A DNA stretch of 64,000 nucleotides from contig NC_060109.1 in NCBI RefSeq assembly GCF_021155765.1, positions 1,575,001 through 1,639,000 of the forward strand, written 5' to 3'. The notes beneath the pieces are model-generated. The model was not told the DNA's origin and did no database searches. It saw only the letters and a list, made by a program, of their open reading frames with translations. Shown in pieces: positions 10,832 through 22,400 of the stretch. The stretch is from Diprion similis (Eukaryota; Arthropoda; Insecta; Hymenoptera; Diprionidae). Position numbers and translations under genes: made by a program. Every line of letters begins with the position of its first letter. Position 1 is the first letter of the stretch.

Positions 10832-13800
10832 ACTGGTTACACAGCTGCGAGAATTTTTTACAGTGTATTATGTGATCTGTGTAACTTTTTTTTTTTGTTT
10901 TTTTTTTTCGGTTTTATACAGTCAGTACAGAATCGGCGAAAAATGGCACGCGAACGATTTTCAACTGTATTACGTGCGGACAAATTTTCAAGTTTTATTT
11001 TTATTTACTACCAAGAAAAATTTTGACGTCGAAATTTCAACGTTTTTAATATTAATTTTCTCGACTTATTACACGTCGATGAAACTCGCTAGCTCGAATT
11101 TTCTTATCCACGTGATATTCACCACGGTGTAAAGCAAATTTTGGATTATTCATAAACTTATTCTAAAAGTGTGAAATATTTATTAAAAATCGTTACAAAC
11201 GCAACGGCTCAACAATCACGATTTTTCAAAAAAAAAAAAAAAAAAAAAACTAGTCATTCATCGACTTTTCTCGGTATCCAGATTGCGTGTCGCAATTCTG
11301 TCTCTGCTCGCTAGTACATAAATGTTGATGTACTTGATAACGCACGCTTCAGTTGGTACTTGTTTTGTACTTTTATGTCCCACGCAGATAATTGAATAAT
11401 TGTCAGCAGCGCGTGTGAACAACAACGTAAATAACGGCGATGCTTAATTACTGCACGAAATAAATTTTGGCTTCATCACATATATATATATGTTCCCGGG
11501 GGGGGGGAGTGACACGACGATTGCAAAATTTTACGATTATTTACATTTTATAGAGTGATTACGAGAGATTGCTAGAAAAATAAATTTTACTTAATTAGAT
11601 TAGTTTTTTTTTCATGATTTCTGAAATTTCATATAATTTCTGTGATCTTAAATCATTTCCTTATTACTATCGATCATTATACAAATGTAGAATTTTGTTT
11701 TGAGGGGTTATATACAGTTAAAATCTTCAAAAAAAGGATTTTTTTTATTTTTTCGTTATGTATGTACGTATGTATTTAAATACACGTGACACGGAAAACT
11801 TTTTGGTGAACAAGATTTCTCGGCAACGAATTTTAACCGATTAGTCCCAAATTTTAACACAAGCTTTTTGTAAGTATATTTTTTAGTAATTAATCGAAGA
11901 ATTTTTACTCATCGATAAATATTTTTCATTTTATAAACAATTTAAAGCCTAAATTTTTGTAAAAAATTGACTTGCTTTTTTTTTTTTTTTTTTTTTGGAG
12001 AAGCCGCTATTTTGTCAAAAATTGTTATTTTCCTCATTACAAGATCGTACATTATACTAACAAAATATTTATCTTTTTTTCATTTTGTATTACTCAGTCC
12101 GGCAGCTTTAAAAATAATTATTTTTACAAATGAAAAATGTTGAAATACAGTTAAAAGTTACCATAATATGTCTACAAATTTTTACTTCAATAAATTAAAA
12201 TGTCTTCTTAAGAAATATTCTTAAAAAAATCCATTTTCTTCTGATTTCAACGTGATTTCGGAGATTAAAGTTATCGTTTTTAACGATATTGACATCATGA
12301 TTACTTAAGAAAAAGATCCGTTGTGTCATCTTCGTCAGCAATCACGTGGATCTGATTTTGAGTTTCGATCACCAAGTGTATGATAGTGGAAAGGAATTTC
12401 ACAGACGCACTGAGACGATCAGAGTGTCTACTGGCAGAATGTCAGGGAGTCGGTGTTTTAAATTTAGGTTAGGTAGACGGTTTGAATATTATGTACAAAT
12501 ATATCATACATATATCTAACCGATTTCGATATTCGAATTGTTCATTGCATTTTTGGAACTGGCGATATTTTCGTTCGAAAAACTTTGATGAATTGGATCG
12601 AATAAGAACAATATTTCTTCGATATAGAAATCGATGTTTGGACGTCGCTAATGTCGATTTATTAAAGTGCCAAAAGCGTGAGTACGAGGTTCGAATTATA
12701 ATATATATTTTGCAACTTTAGAACGAGTTCAGACGAGTTGAGTTTGCAAAATGTAAGCTTGCACGTTTTGTTTTGTCATAAGTTTATTGAATTTCAGACT
12801 ATCCTCAAGTTGCGATAAGACGATTTTTTTTTCTTCTTATAAAAACGCATCGTTGCATTAAAGTTGCGAAAGAACTTTGAGTTCGTAGAAGTGCGACATA
12901 AGTCGTTCAAATTTCGAAGATTTATTACGCAGTTTGTTCATATTGAATTATATATATATATATACATTCATTACAAACCACTCGAACCGAGTTTTCGAGG
13001 AAACTTGAAATATTTTCACAAAATCATCTTCCTTTTTCAGATTCAATATTGATGATTTTATTTACTTCTATCCAGAGTTTTCATTAAAAATTGAATAACG
13101 CATAAACAGCCTATAATGCTTAGTACATTTCGGATATAAAAGTTTAATTTCTGATATTTCAGTTTCTTCTGAAAATCGGTAAACTTGTCTTTGACTCATT
13201 AATTTAGTGTTAATCCTCGTGTTAATTAGTGAGACCACGGAAATGAAATTTAAGCTTCACCATAGCACTCCGTAGCTAATTTCTACTTGCTGGGCGTGAC
13301 GGTCAATTAAAATAACAATTTTTATCCTTCATTTTCTGCGCCAAATATCTCTAGACGCTGCGTAGTAAGTAATTCTATTCCACAAGGTGAACGATCGAGG
13401 GGGAAACCAGAAAATCGATCCAAAGTCTTCGTCCGGCTGCATCATCAACAGCGCAGAGAATATCACTATTCGGGTAGTGATTTCGGTCGGTAAGGAAGAA
13501 CTGCGTGACGCGTCGCCTTAATAAAGATGATAACGAGGAAGAATGAAAAGAAAAAAACGTGGACCGTTAATACCGGGAGTTGTACTGCGCCACAGAGAAA
13601 TGAAGAAGACTTTTAGTCGAATCGGGTTAGATTATAACACGTGCATTGCAGTCATGCATTCATAGGTCGGTAAATGCAGGAACGTATACGTAATATGCAT
13701 ATGCGAGGAGATTGATGGATGTAGAGTTATAGTCAAAACAAGTCTAGCGCGTTCGATTTCGCAATTTAACGAGTTAAGAATATAACAGCAGACGACGAAT

Positions 13801-14905
13801 GCACGCTACAATATCTCTATTAATGGTTATTTGTCTCATCGTTGACGTCTCTACGAGTCGGTATTTATAATCAACGACTGGATATTCCTTGCACGTAAAT
13901 AAACAATGGGTGATACAATAACGTAACGAGGATTTTTTCACCATCATCATTTGAATAAACCGCCCATCCCATAGTTCGGAGGAAGTTGGGACGTGATGAA
14001 TTTTTGAGGTTACCTATAATATCTGCCCAAGTCGTTTTAAAACAGGTTTTCTATATTATAGCTTACGTTATGTAATACTAAGAGACGTTTATTTACATCT
14101 TTTTTGGTATAAGCGTGGGTGAGAAAAACATCTACAGTATCAGATCCGCGTTATATAAATTCGGGAGAAACTAGTAGCCCTCTTTTGTTTTATTATATAC
14201 TGCAGATTTCTCCTTGACCAACCGATGTTGTCCTGATTACATTTCTTCGAATTTGCTGTCAGTCGCGGATGTTAAGTGGAAATTGAGTTTCCTTCCCCCA
14301 CATGAGCTGCTAATGATCATCATGGCTAGTCTCTGATCGTAATTATAGCTTTATCTCAAGAAGATATACAAAGTTTATAATGAATCATCGTAAAATACGA
14401 AGAAAGCAAGTCGAGAAGAAAGTCAATTTAGTATTGTCGTGTTACATCGAAACGAAAAATGAAAAAGAATCAAATATTTCAAAACTCTAAACTAAAGTGA
14501 AATAAGTTAAATTTCATTGAAACAAGGCCGGAAAGACAAACTTTATTGCACATCATTGAATGAAAAAAACGTTCGATTAACCCAATTTTTAAATATTCGT
14601 TACAGATCATTTTGTCCAGTAACAATTTATCCAGAAACTGTCTGCTAAGAATGAATTTCTTGATCGATTTAGTATGCAAAATAATTATTGTAGGTTGGCT
14701 GTTGATAAACTTGTGTGTGTATTTGATTAGAAAAGGTTATCAATATAATTGAAGATACATTTCAAGCAATTTGCAGAGAATCCACTCGCAGATCATGAAC
14801 ATATATATGTACAGTTTGTACACCTACGATTTTTGCATCCAAACAATGAAATTCCAGCTAAGCAAAATTTCTAAAGTGATAAACAAATGAAATTATCTCG
14901 ATTGA
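10601..14905. other. Noncoding region
   Basis: No coding exon is supported. Features seen: (ATT)n near 10795-10830, a 9-G run near 11500, several poly-A/T tracts, and a moderately GC-richer stretch near 13.3-13.9 kb. The minus strand here would be the first intron of the gene starting at 15852, if that gene continues leftward. Confidence 0.5.
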
Positions 14906-15367
14906 ATTCATCTGAATAAAATTCTGTCCAACGTTCTAAACCTCGATATTGTCACGTTTTGCGATGTATTCTTGAACGTAATTCATGGCGGTTCGATTCC
15001 GAACCGAACAAACAATCGACGATCGCAGAAAAAACCGACTCACGTCGTCGGTTTAAAACTGTTTCAAAACTGCCAACGTAACAGTTTAATTACAGCCGCG
15101 CACTCGCAGCGGCACAAACTACTGATAAGTGTCTATAATCGCTCGTTGGATGAATATTCGTCAGAAATAGAGCGGTTGCAGCTGACCAGAGATATGAAAC
15201 AAATGAGAGCGTATAACGTGACATTAACGAACCAAACGTCCAGCTACGCAGCGGCGGCGGTTTCTTTTTTTTTTTTTTTTCGAGAAAAATACGAAGACGA
15301 GATAAAACAAAGAAGAAAAGAAGGAGTGGAAATGCCAGATTGGCATTCGCCGATTGATGATGAATAA
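14906..15367 (+). CDS. Unassigned open frame, possible coding exon
   Basis: An open frame on the plus strand runs to a stop at 15367 and encodes a charged, helix-prone segment ('LDEYSSEIERLQLTRDMKQM', then 'REKYEDEIKQRRKEG'). The first in-frame ATG comes only about 75 residues after a TTG at 14972, so if it is a gene it needs an upstream exon; 'GATCGCAG' near 15029 could be a splice acceptor. A poly-T tract inside the frame gives a Phe run, which argues against strict coding constraint. I recognise no family. It lies about 20 bases from the donor site of the opposite-strand exon at 15392. Confidence 0.3.
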   Translation: MHLNKILSNVLNLDIVTFCDVFLNVIHGGSIPNRTNNRRSQKKPTHVVGLKLFQNCQRNSLITAAHSQRHKLLISVYNRSLDEYSSEIERLQLTRDMKQMRAYNVTLTNQTSSYAAAAVSFFFFFREKYEDEIKQRRKEGVEMPDWHSPIDDE

Positions 15368-15391
15368 TAATTAAAGCGTGTGTTTACTTAC

Positions 15392-15852
15392 GATTGGTCG
15401 TATAATCTGACGGCATAATCTGCGCCCAGGTTAACCCAAACATGTTGAAGGCGTGATTTCCGTTGTAGGCAAAAATAGGCGATCGTAACCTTAAATTGTT
15501 CGGGTTGTTGATAGTCGATCTCGTAAATAGCGTGGCTTCCATCCCGGTCGATTGACACTTGACGCAGCGGGTTATTCCCATTTTGATTAACCTCACAGTA
15601 ACTTTCCTTGAGTGACAACACCAGGGGCAAATCCTTGGTGATACCGGCGCCAGTAACCTCAATATAGAACTTCGGATTTGGGGCCGAAAACTCCGACGGC
15701 AACGACGATTCGTCGACTAATTTCACCGAGGTGATGCTCACCGGCTTGCCGGACACTCCGAGCGCGTTGCCACTCGCTAAGTGAAATACTCCGATAGTAA
15801 TAAATAGAATAAAAGTTGTCCGAGCTCCCGAGTTGATAACATTTTGCGCCAT
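15392..15852 (-). CDS. First exon of a secreted or membrane protein, possibly CNNM/unextended-like
   Basis: The exon encodes about 154 residues and ends at a perfect donor (GTAAGT in minus sense, 15386-15391). The ATG at 15852 is preferred over one 11 codons upstream because it gives a clean signal peptide: a short polar start, the core 'TTFILFITIGVFHLASG' and a small-residue cleavage region. The mature part is beta-rich with 'KFYIEVTGAGITKD', a Cys near 'ESYCEVN', 'AYFCLQRK' and 'VWVNLGADYAVRLYD'. That order (G-x-G strand, two Cys, W-V-x-x-G-x-D) resembles the extracellular N-terminal domain of CNNM/unextended Mg transporters, but the match is by eye and weak. No further exon is visible to the left, so the next intron would exceed 15 kb or the assignment is wrong. 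Confidence 0.6.
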
Positions 15853-16210
15853 CGTGCGAACACGGGTAACAAGCAGCAACTTCACCTCGGTAAGGATTAA
15901 CGCATATACTTATAACCTTCGCTACGGATGGTGCGCCTGCGTAGCTGGCTCTTACGCATCGTCTAGAAAACATCGACCTCATCATTCTCTCTTTCTCTCT
16001 TTCTCTTTCCGCCCCTTGACGCCTGGCTACCGTCACCGCCATTGACTGGGATGCTGGGTGGTCATGAACGATCGCTGTGAGCAAATCAACGCGACGTTTA
16101 AAACTCGATGACTGAATTGAAGCGATTGATTGGTGGAATTACTAGACGCCGCTGCTTGAATGGCTGTGTTTAATTCCAGCGTCGCAGTGATTTTAAAATC
16201 TTATTCTTAT
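15853..16210 (-). promoter_or_regulatory. Probable promoter/5' region of the exon at 15392-15852
   Basis: The stretch is GC-richer than its surroundings. A CT-rich tract (GAGA-like on the minus strand) lies near 15985-16012, and upstream comes a strong hairpin at 16211-16250. No TATA box could be assigned with confidence. Confidence 0.3.
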
Positions 16211-16250
16211 CCGCCGGTATTACCTTATCGATAAGATATCTTACCGGCGG
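16211..16250. repeat. 40-bp hairpin with CCGCCGGTA / TACCGGCGG arms
   Basis: Nine-base perfect arms enclose a further palindrome (TTATCGATAA) and AAGATATCTT. It sits about 360 bases upstream of the signal-peptide exon start. It could be a regulatory palindrome, a cruciform or the remnant of a small element. Confidence 0.6.
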
Positions 16251-17375
16251 AGCTGCTTTGCTGGTAATGCTGCTCGCTCGGTGAGGTGCGAATTCATCTT
16301 GCCGATTTGTGATCATGAATTTATGCAGGTGTCAGGTGAACTTTGATGTTTCGGATAACGCTTTTTGTGACCAATTTTTTATTTTTCTAAGACATCACAG
16401 CAATAATTTCATGCGGTAAATATGTTCTACATTATTTGCTGTGATGGTAAGTACCGGTCGGTGGACGAAATTTATTTATCATTGGAATTGTTACCAAGGA
16501 TGCAGTTTTTGCCAGAGATCGAAGTACAATTCCCCACAATTCCCCGTAAGACCGTAATGTTAAGGGATTTGTATTCCAAATTCAATCTTTATCTTTTTGT
16601 CATTAAGGTATAAGAATATATGTATGCATCACAAATTTAAATCAACTAACCGTCCGTATTAAACATCCAAATAGATATTGAACCTCTTTTAAACACAAAA
16701 CGATTATTTTATTCCTTTCGATTCATACAGTCGTCTTTTGTCAATTGACAAACGGCTTCTTCGCATTTTTAGCGAGCAACAATGTAGATATGTTTCGTAC
16801 CAAAAATGTATTTCTGAAATCCTGATAATCTGAGCATTCGGATAATCGAGGTTTTACTGTAGAATTATTTAATTTGCTATTTGGTTTCTATAAACTGTAG
16901 AGAAATGAACTTATTTGAAGCATCGGATAATTTTATTGATTAACGGTGTGTAAAGCTGAAATTTTTATTGCAGCCAATCACACAATATTCCACTTCCTCA
17001 CTTATTGTCGTGACTCTCAAGGATGGCGTAGAAAATGGACGAATCCAAAACATCTGATATCATAGTATTCCGGTGTAAAGTTAATATTGTCAGTAAGAAA
17101 CGAACTTACCGATTTATTTACTCCAAGCACAGGGTGACCGATTCACCAAAGATCCAAGCCTCAAGCAATCATCTGATAAACAGACACTTTCAGTTAGAAA
17201 AATATGTTCTTTCTCAGTGTAATGTGAAAATTCATTCTGTTCTATGTGACAGTGAATTGAATTATTTCATCACCTTTACAAATATTCATTTTGATGAAAA
17301 AAAATTTCATAAACCTAAGCAATCACACAAGAAGTGATAAAAATTTGAGGGAAATAAATAGTCACGACGGCTAAG
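16251..17375. other. Mostly noncoding, with weak exon-like frames
   Basis: Open frames at 16422-16613 and 17035-17337 show some coding-like composition and lie just upstream of the candidate exons at 17376-18054. They might be earlier exons of that gene: a donor-like GTAAGT follows 'TGTGATG' near 16446, and an acceptor-like 'TTTTATTGCAG' lies near 16972. I could not join them in phase, so I do not call them. Confidence 0.35.
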
Positions 17376-18054
17376 AATTTTCGTGAAGAAAGATCAGCTA
17401 CATTTGGATCAATTGTTACTTATCAATGATCGTAATACAGAATTTTCCAATGTTTCCGCACAGTTGATATTTACTGTTAATCAACCGAACGAAACTCAAC
17501 TGAAATGGGTGAGAAATGGTTTATTGTATAAAAAAAGGTAATAGATTGCCTTGAGGAAAATAGATGAGAGAAAATAGAAAGAATAGATGAATGAAAATAG
17601 ATTCGTTAATTACTCTAGGTTATCGACAAACTCAGCGATATGCACGTGAATGTAACGATCGACCATATCGCCAACCAACCCTGGCTTTTCCAGGTGGAAA
17701 CCATCGGTACATCGAAATGGCCGGCCTCGAAGACCCCTCGGTAACGCGATAACCAACAGCCATCTTTTTTTTTCTTTGACAACTAGGTATAAGCCTGATA
17801 ACCGATTTTTTTTTTTTGATCCAACAGTTATGGGATATCAGCCCATGTACCAACCTTATAACCATGTCCTATGCAGCCCTCATCAATGCTTACGTTCCGA
17901 ACCGAATCTGGCGACGCTCCGAAAACAAGTGAAGCTCTCTTGGACTCGCGCGATTGGCAATAATTCGGGAAGCCCCGCCCTCTGGTGGTCGATCGGTACA
18001 ACCGAGGTGCGACAACATCTCAACCGTTACAACCGCGGTATTGCTGAAGTCTAA
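17376..18054 (+). CDS. Putative multi-exon gene, 3' part, unknown family
   Basis: Three candidate exons join in phase. 17376-17508 encodes 'LHLDQLLLIND' and 'SAQLIFTVNQPNETQLKW' and ends at GTGAGA. 17619-17740 encodes 'VIDKLSDMHVNVTIDHIANQ' and 'PWLFQVETIGTSKWP' and ends at GTAACG. 17787-18054 ends in a stop. The first intron (110 bases) is convincing because the frame stays protein-like across it. The second is only 46 bases, shorter than usual, and the last exon starts with a Phe run from poly-T; an alternative acceptor at 17827 gives a stop after a few codons. I recognise no domain. Two N-glycosylation-like sites (N-V-S, N-E-T) would fit a luminal or secreted protein. Confidence 0.3.
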
Positions 18055-19495
18055 TTTTTGGCAATGATTTGATTAATTTAAAATTTTAACACTATAATCT
18101 TGAAATTTTTTACATTCTAACAAATTTTGAAAAAATTGAGTAAAGAAAAAAAAAAACCCCACCCTTCCTTGAGGGGTAGTGGGACGTATACGTTTCACCT
18201 ATTTGGTCTCAGTTTTTTTCGTATTTCTAATATATTTTTGCAATTATTATATACACATAAACACTTTTCAGACTCTCGGGTGCCTGAGTCATTAAAATTT
18301 CATGCATAATTGAAATAATTTTTCTATTTATATAATATGTTTGTTATAAACAATTAACGTAAAAAAACTTGTTTTTATCAAAAAAAAAAATGTATATGCT
18401 TATGTCGTTTTTTTTATAATGTAGGCAGCTGAGACTCTGGAATATAGTTTTATAATATTTATCTATTTAAGAATTATCGGTAGGATAATTTAAAAAAAAA
18501 AAAAAAAAAATGGAAATTTCGGATAAGTCTGCCATTTTGAATTTCTTAATTTTGACTTCAGAATCGTAATCAGCGATTCCAAAAACCTATAATTCACCTA
18601 CGATTTTTTGATTTTTTTAAGTAGAAAAATGCGCCTCTCAAAAGGTTAAAAGTTATTAGTTATTACTTGTAGCTTGTGTTAAATTCGATTAAAATTCATT
18701 TTTCAACACGAATGTTACATACACGGTGAAGGAAATTTGAAAGTGTTTGAAAATCTGAAAGTGTATGTAGTTTTGTGAAGAAATTTTGCAAAATTTTCCT
18801 GATAAATATTCGTGTCACATTTCCATTTGGGTCATGTTGCAAATTTATTGAAAATACATTACCTTGAATTATTGAGAGTACATGTGTATAGTTTGAGCAT
18901 ATGTTTGGAATACATTTGGTATGCCTGTCCTCAATAATTTCAGTTGGTTATTTATTCAACTTGTTAAAGTTCTCGATGCGTCTCAAAAGTGTTGAATCAG
19001 TACCAACTTCAGAATCGAGTTACAGAAACGATCGTGTAAATTGAACCACTCTCATTTCTTGATATTGAATTTGCGAATAATTAACCGTAAAACAGGTTAC
19101 GAACGCAGCTTTTATAATTGATATATGACCCAGTTAGTCTAATATATTTACCAACACCAGATGGCGTCTCCAAATTTTAGGAATTTTATATTCGCCAATT
19201 TATGAATAATTCGAGCAATATTATGAAGACTTCAATAGATGCTTTGCTGTGAATGAAGAACCACTACGTGCTCTTCAAAGATCCCTACAGGCATCAGGTT
19301 TCAGTGAAAACTTATTGGTATGTAAATTTATAATATTTTTAAAACCATATAATCCAAATTGGAATGATGCACATGTAAAAAGGTAATATCTGATATTATT
19401 TAGGAACTTTGATTGTACCATCAGAAGAATAAAAAACAATATTTCAATTATTTACCTGTTGTTTAAAAAAATTTTTAGTTTTCCAAGACGAGATC
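18055..19495. other. Intergenic region upstream of glucosylceramidase
   Basis: No supported coding exon. Near 18525-18610 lies a half-copy of the 'TTCGTAATCAGCGA' foldback family ('TGCCATTTTGAAT', then 'AATCGTAATCAGCGATTCC'). A poly-A tract sits near 18492-18510. The promoter of the next gene should be in the last few hundred bases, but I see no clear TATA or initiator. Confidence 0.5.
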
Positions 19496-22400
19496 ATGCA
19501 AAGGTACATCCTCGTATTGATGTGGTGGATACAAGCAGGTAAATAAAATTCTAAGACTGAATCCTAAATGTCATTAATTGAAAAATCAAGTTTCTCATGA
19601 CGCATGAATGGGTAGTTTATTTAAAATGCATCATCAAAATTTTCTGTATTAGAAATAATTTATTCATAACGATGAATAAAAGTATCTTCAACCATTCGTC
19701 TTTCATTGTTTAAGACAAAATTATAAAACACTATAGAAGAATCTCAGTATTTACCCAATGGTCTTGATCACTGTTACAAATTAATCACAATCAAGTGATT
19801 ATCCCAATAATCTGTCAAGAAAGTGTTCACTCAAAATACGTGTATTAATAGTTCCAGCGCAGGCCTTTCCATGTGCACATCGATACTATGGAAGTAATCA
19901 TACAGTGTGCGTGTGCAATTCTACTTATTGCGACAGTACGCCACCCTTCAACGTTTCGGATGATGGTTCTTACGTGCAATTCACGTCTAGTAAAGCCGGT
20001 CTAAGGTTCAGGAAGACGCGGGGTATTTTCGGTTGTGAAACTACATTAGGAAATAGTACCCGTTTATTTGTAGATACTAAAGATGTCTATCAAAGTATTC
20101 AGGGGTTCGGAGGTGCTTTCACGGACTCAACAGTACTGAACATAAAATTACTCAGCAAAGATGCACAGAAGAATTTACTCAGGTAGAAATTTTTTTGCGT
20201 CAAATAGTTTTTGTGAGAAGAAAAATAGATAAAAAAAAAAAAAAAAAACTGTGTACTTTCAGATCGTATTTCGGCCCAAACGGTAACAGGTACAACCTGG
20301 TGCGTGTTCCCATTGGTGGCACTGATTTCTCCCCCAGGAAATACAGCTACTGCGATAAGTGCGATGAACACACGTCAGAACCGAACTTTAGCCTGACAAA
20401 GGAAGACTACGAGGACAGAATTCCGTTGTTGCACAATGTTCTTGAATTGAATCCGATAGTCAGATTGTTTGCAGCAGCATGGACAGCACCACCATGGATG
20501 AAAACGAATAATGATTACGTAAATGGTATGTGTCTTTCGATTTTTGAATCGCATATCATAGTGGGCCTGTAATGTAGAATCGAGCCACTGGCAATATATT
20601 GGTGAGACTAACGTAGCACGAGAATGTTTGATTGAATCTCATAGAATTTGGATTTATAGGATCGTTAAAGGAAGAGTACTACCAGCTGTACACTGAATGC
20701 CTCTTAACGTTCCTGGAAAAGTACCGAGACCAAGGATTGGGAATTTGGGCAATCTCGACAGGAAATGAGCCGAATACCCAATTCGTAAACGTAAATCCTA
20801 TCAACTCTATGTCGTGGACGCCACTCGCCATGGCCAAGTGGGTTTCCCAAAACCTTGGACCAACGTTACGCACCTCAAAGGACAATCAGACTCTGATACT
20901 CGGTCTGGACGACAATAGAAACCAATTGACCTCTTTCTATGAGGAATTCATGAGTAACGAAATGGTCGCGAATTACATAGACGGAACCGCTGTTCATGGG
21001 TATCTGGACGGGGTGACTTCCACAAGTTTGCTTGATCAAATCCATTCTAAGTTTCCCGAAAAATTCCTCATAATGACTGAAACCTCCATATGTGAGTTAC
21101 AACGTGACATTTTATGTACACTCATCCATGTATGTGACGTTTATGACATATATATATACTGAATCTTCCCAACAGTAACTGTATCAACAAAATCGAAGAA
21201 ACCTGTCTCTTTGGGGTCTTGGAAACGAGGGGAACGATACATGCTGGATATAATTGAAGTACGTATTTAGTAACAATACTGACGGCAGTGAGCTTGTGTT
21301 GAAAAATGCGAATTCGAATCAGGGTTACATCATTTTAATCACGAAACACAAGTATCATTCGTACACCATGCACGGTATAAGCATATACGAGAGTTTTACC
21401 ATTCGTTTAACCATATACAGTCAATGAGAAGAGTTCGTCCACTGACAGAAGTTATAAATTTAACAGTTGGAATTCAAATTGTAAGTCAAAATAACTTAAA
21501 TGAATGAATGAAATATTTTTTGGGATGGCAAGGGATCAACCAAGGTAACTGATATCATTTCGAAATCTCTACGAATTACTTGACATCAAGTTTTGGTAAT
21601 CATGTAAAATGTTGTTAGTGTGCGGTAAGCCCCAAAATATGGTTTCAGCTTCATAAAATTCTATTGATTTCCAATTGACCATGTGATTTCCACTTTTGTC
21701 CAGTGCTTGTTGTTCCTTATACTTTGATTCTATCCAATTTGGAAATCAATGAAAATCGCCTGGTGGGATGAAAAATCAGGAATAGCATCGGAAATCAATA
21801 GAAATCACTCGGTCTAGTGGAAATTAACGGAAATCGCAAGATAATCTAGGGATTAACAGAAATTCTAAATTGTGAAGAACCTGGAACACTGGGTAACCGG
21901 TTGGGTGGATTGGAATCTCGTTCTAAACCAAGATGGAGGACCCACCTGGATTGAAAATTATTTGGATGCTTCAATTATCGTGAACCCGAGCGCAGACGAA
22001 TTTTACAAACAGCCAATGTTCTACGCTATTGGCCATTTCAGCAAGTTTGTCCCGCGGGATTCTGTAAGGATAGGAGTTCTCCAATGTAATCGGTCTAATG
22101 ACATCAAATCCGTGGGCTTTCGAACGCCGAATAACAAAATTGTTATTGTGATCTCCAATAAGTAAGTGAAAAATTTCGTATTATAGGGAAACAAATGAAT
22201 TCGAAACTTTTAGGTGAAAATAACTTCTGCGCCTATGAATTTGATTTTGCGATTAAGGGGACTAGAGCGTCGAAACAGCCAAAAGTGCACTTTTTTCATG
22301 GATTGATTAAGTACAAATTGATGCCGGTGAACAAATTTACTTTTGCACAAAGTTTATTAATGGTTTCGAATAGTACGAAATAAATTTTCGTGATTACGTA

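Noticed and set aside
14990-15000. GGTTCGATTCC, resembling a tRNA T-arm / B box
   Set aside because: No A box, acceptor stem or anticodon arm could be folded upstream, so there is no tRNA and no convincing tRNA-derived SINE.
20099-20371. Minus-strand open frame across glucosylceramidase exons 2-3
   Set aside because: Antisense shadow of coding exons with a poly-A derived Phe run.
22195-22383. 62-codon frame inside glucosylceramidase intron 6
   Set aside because: Family alignment joins 22161 to 23193 directly; the frame has no splice sites in phase and no counterpart in the enzyme.
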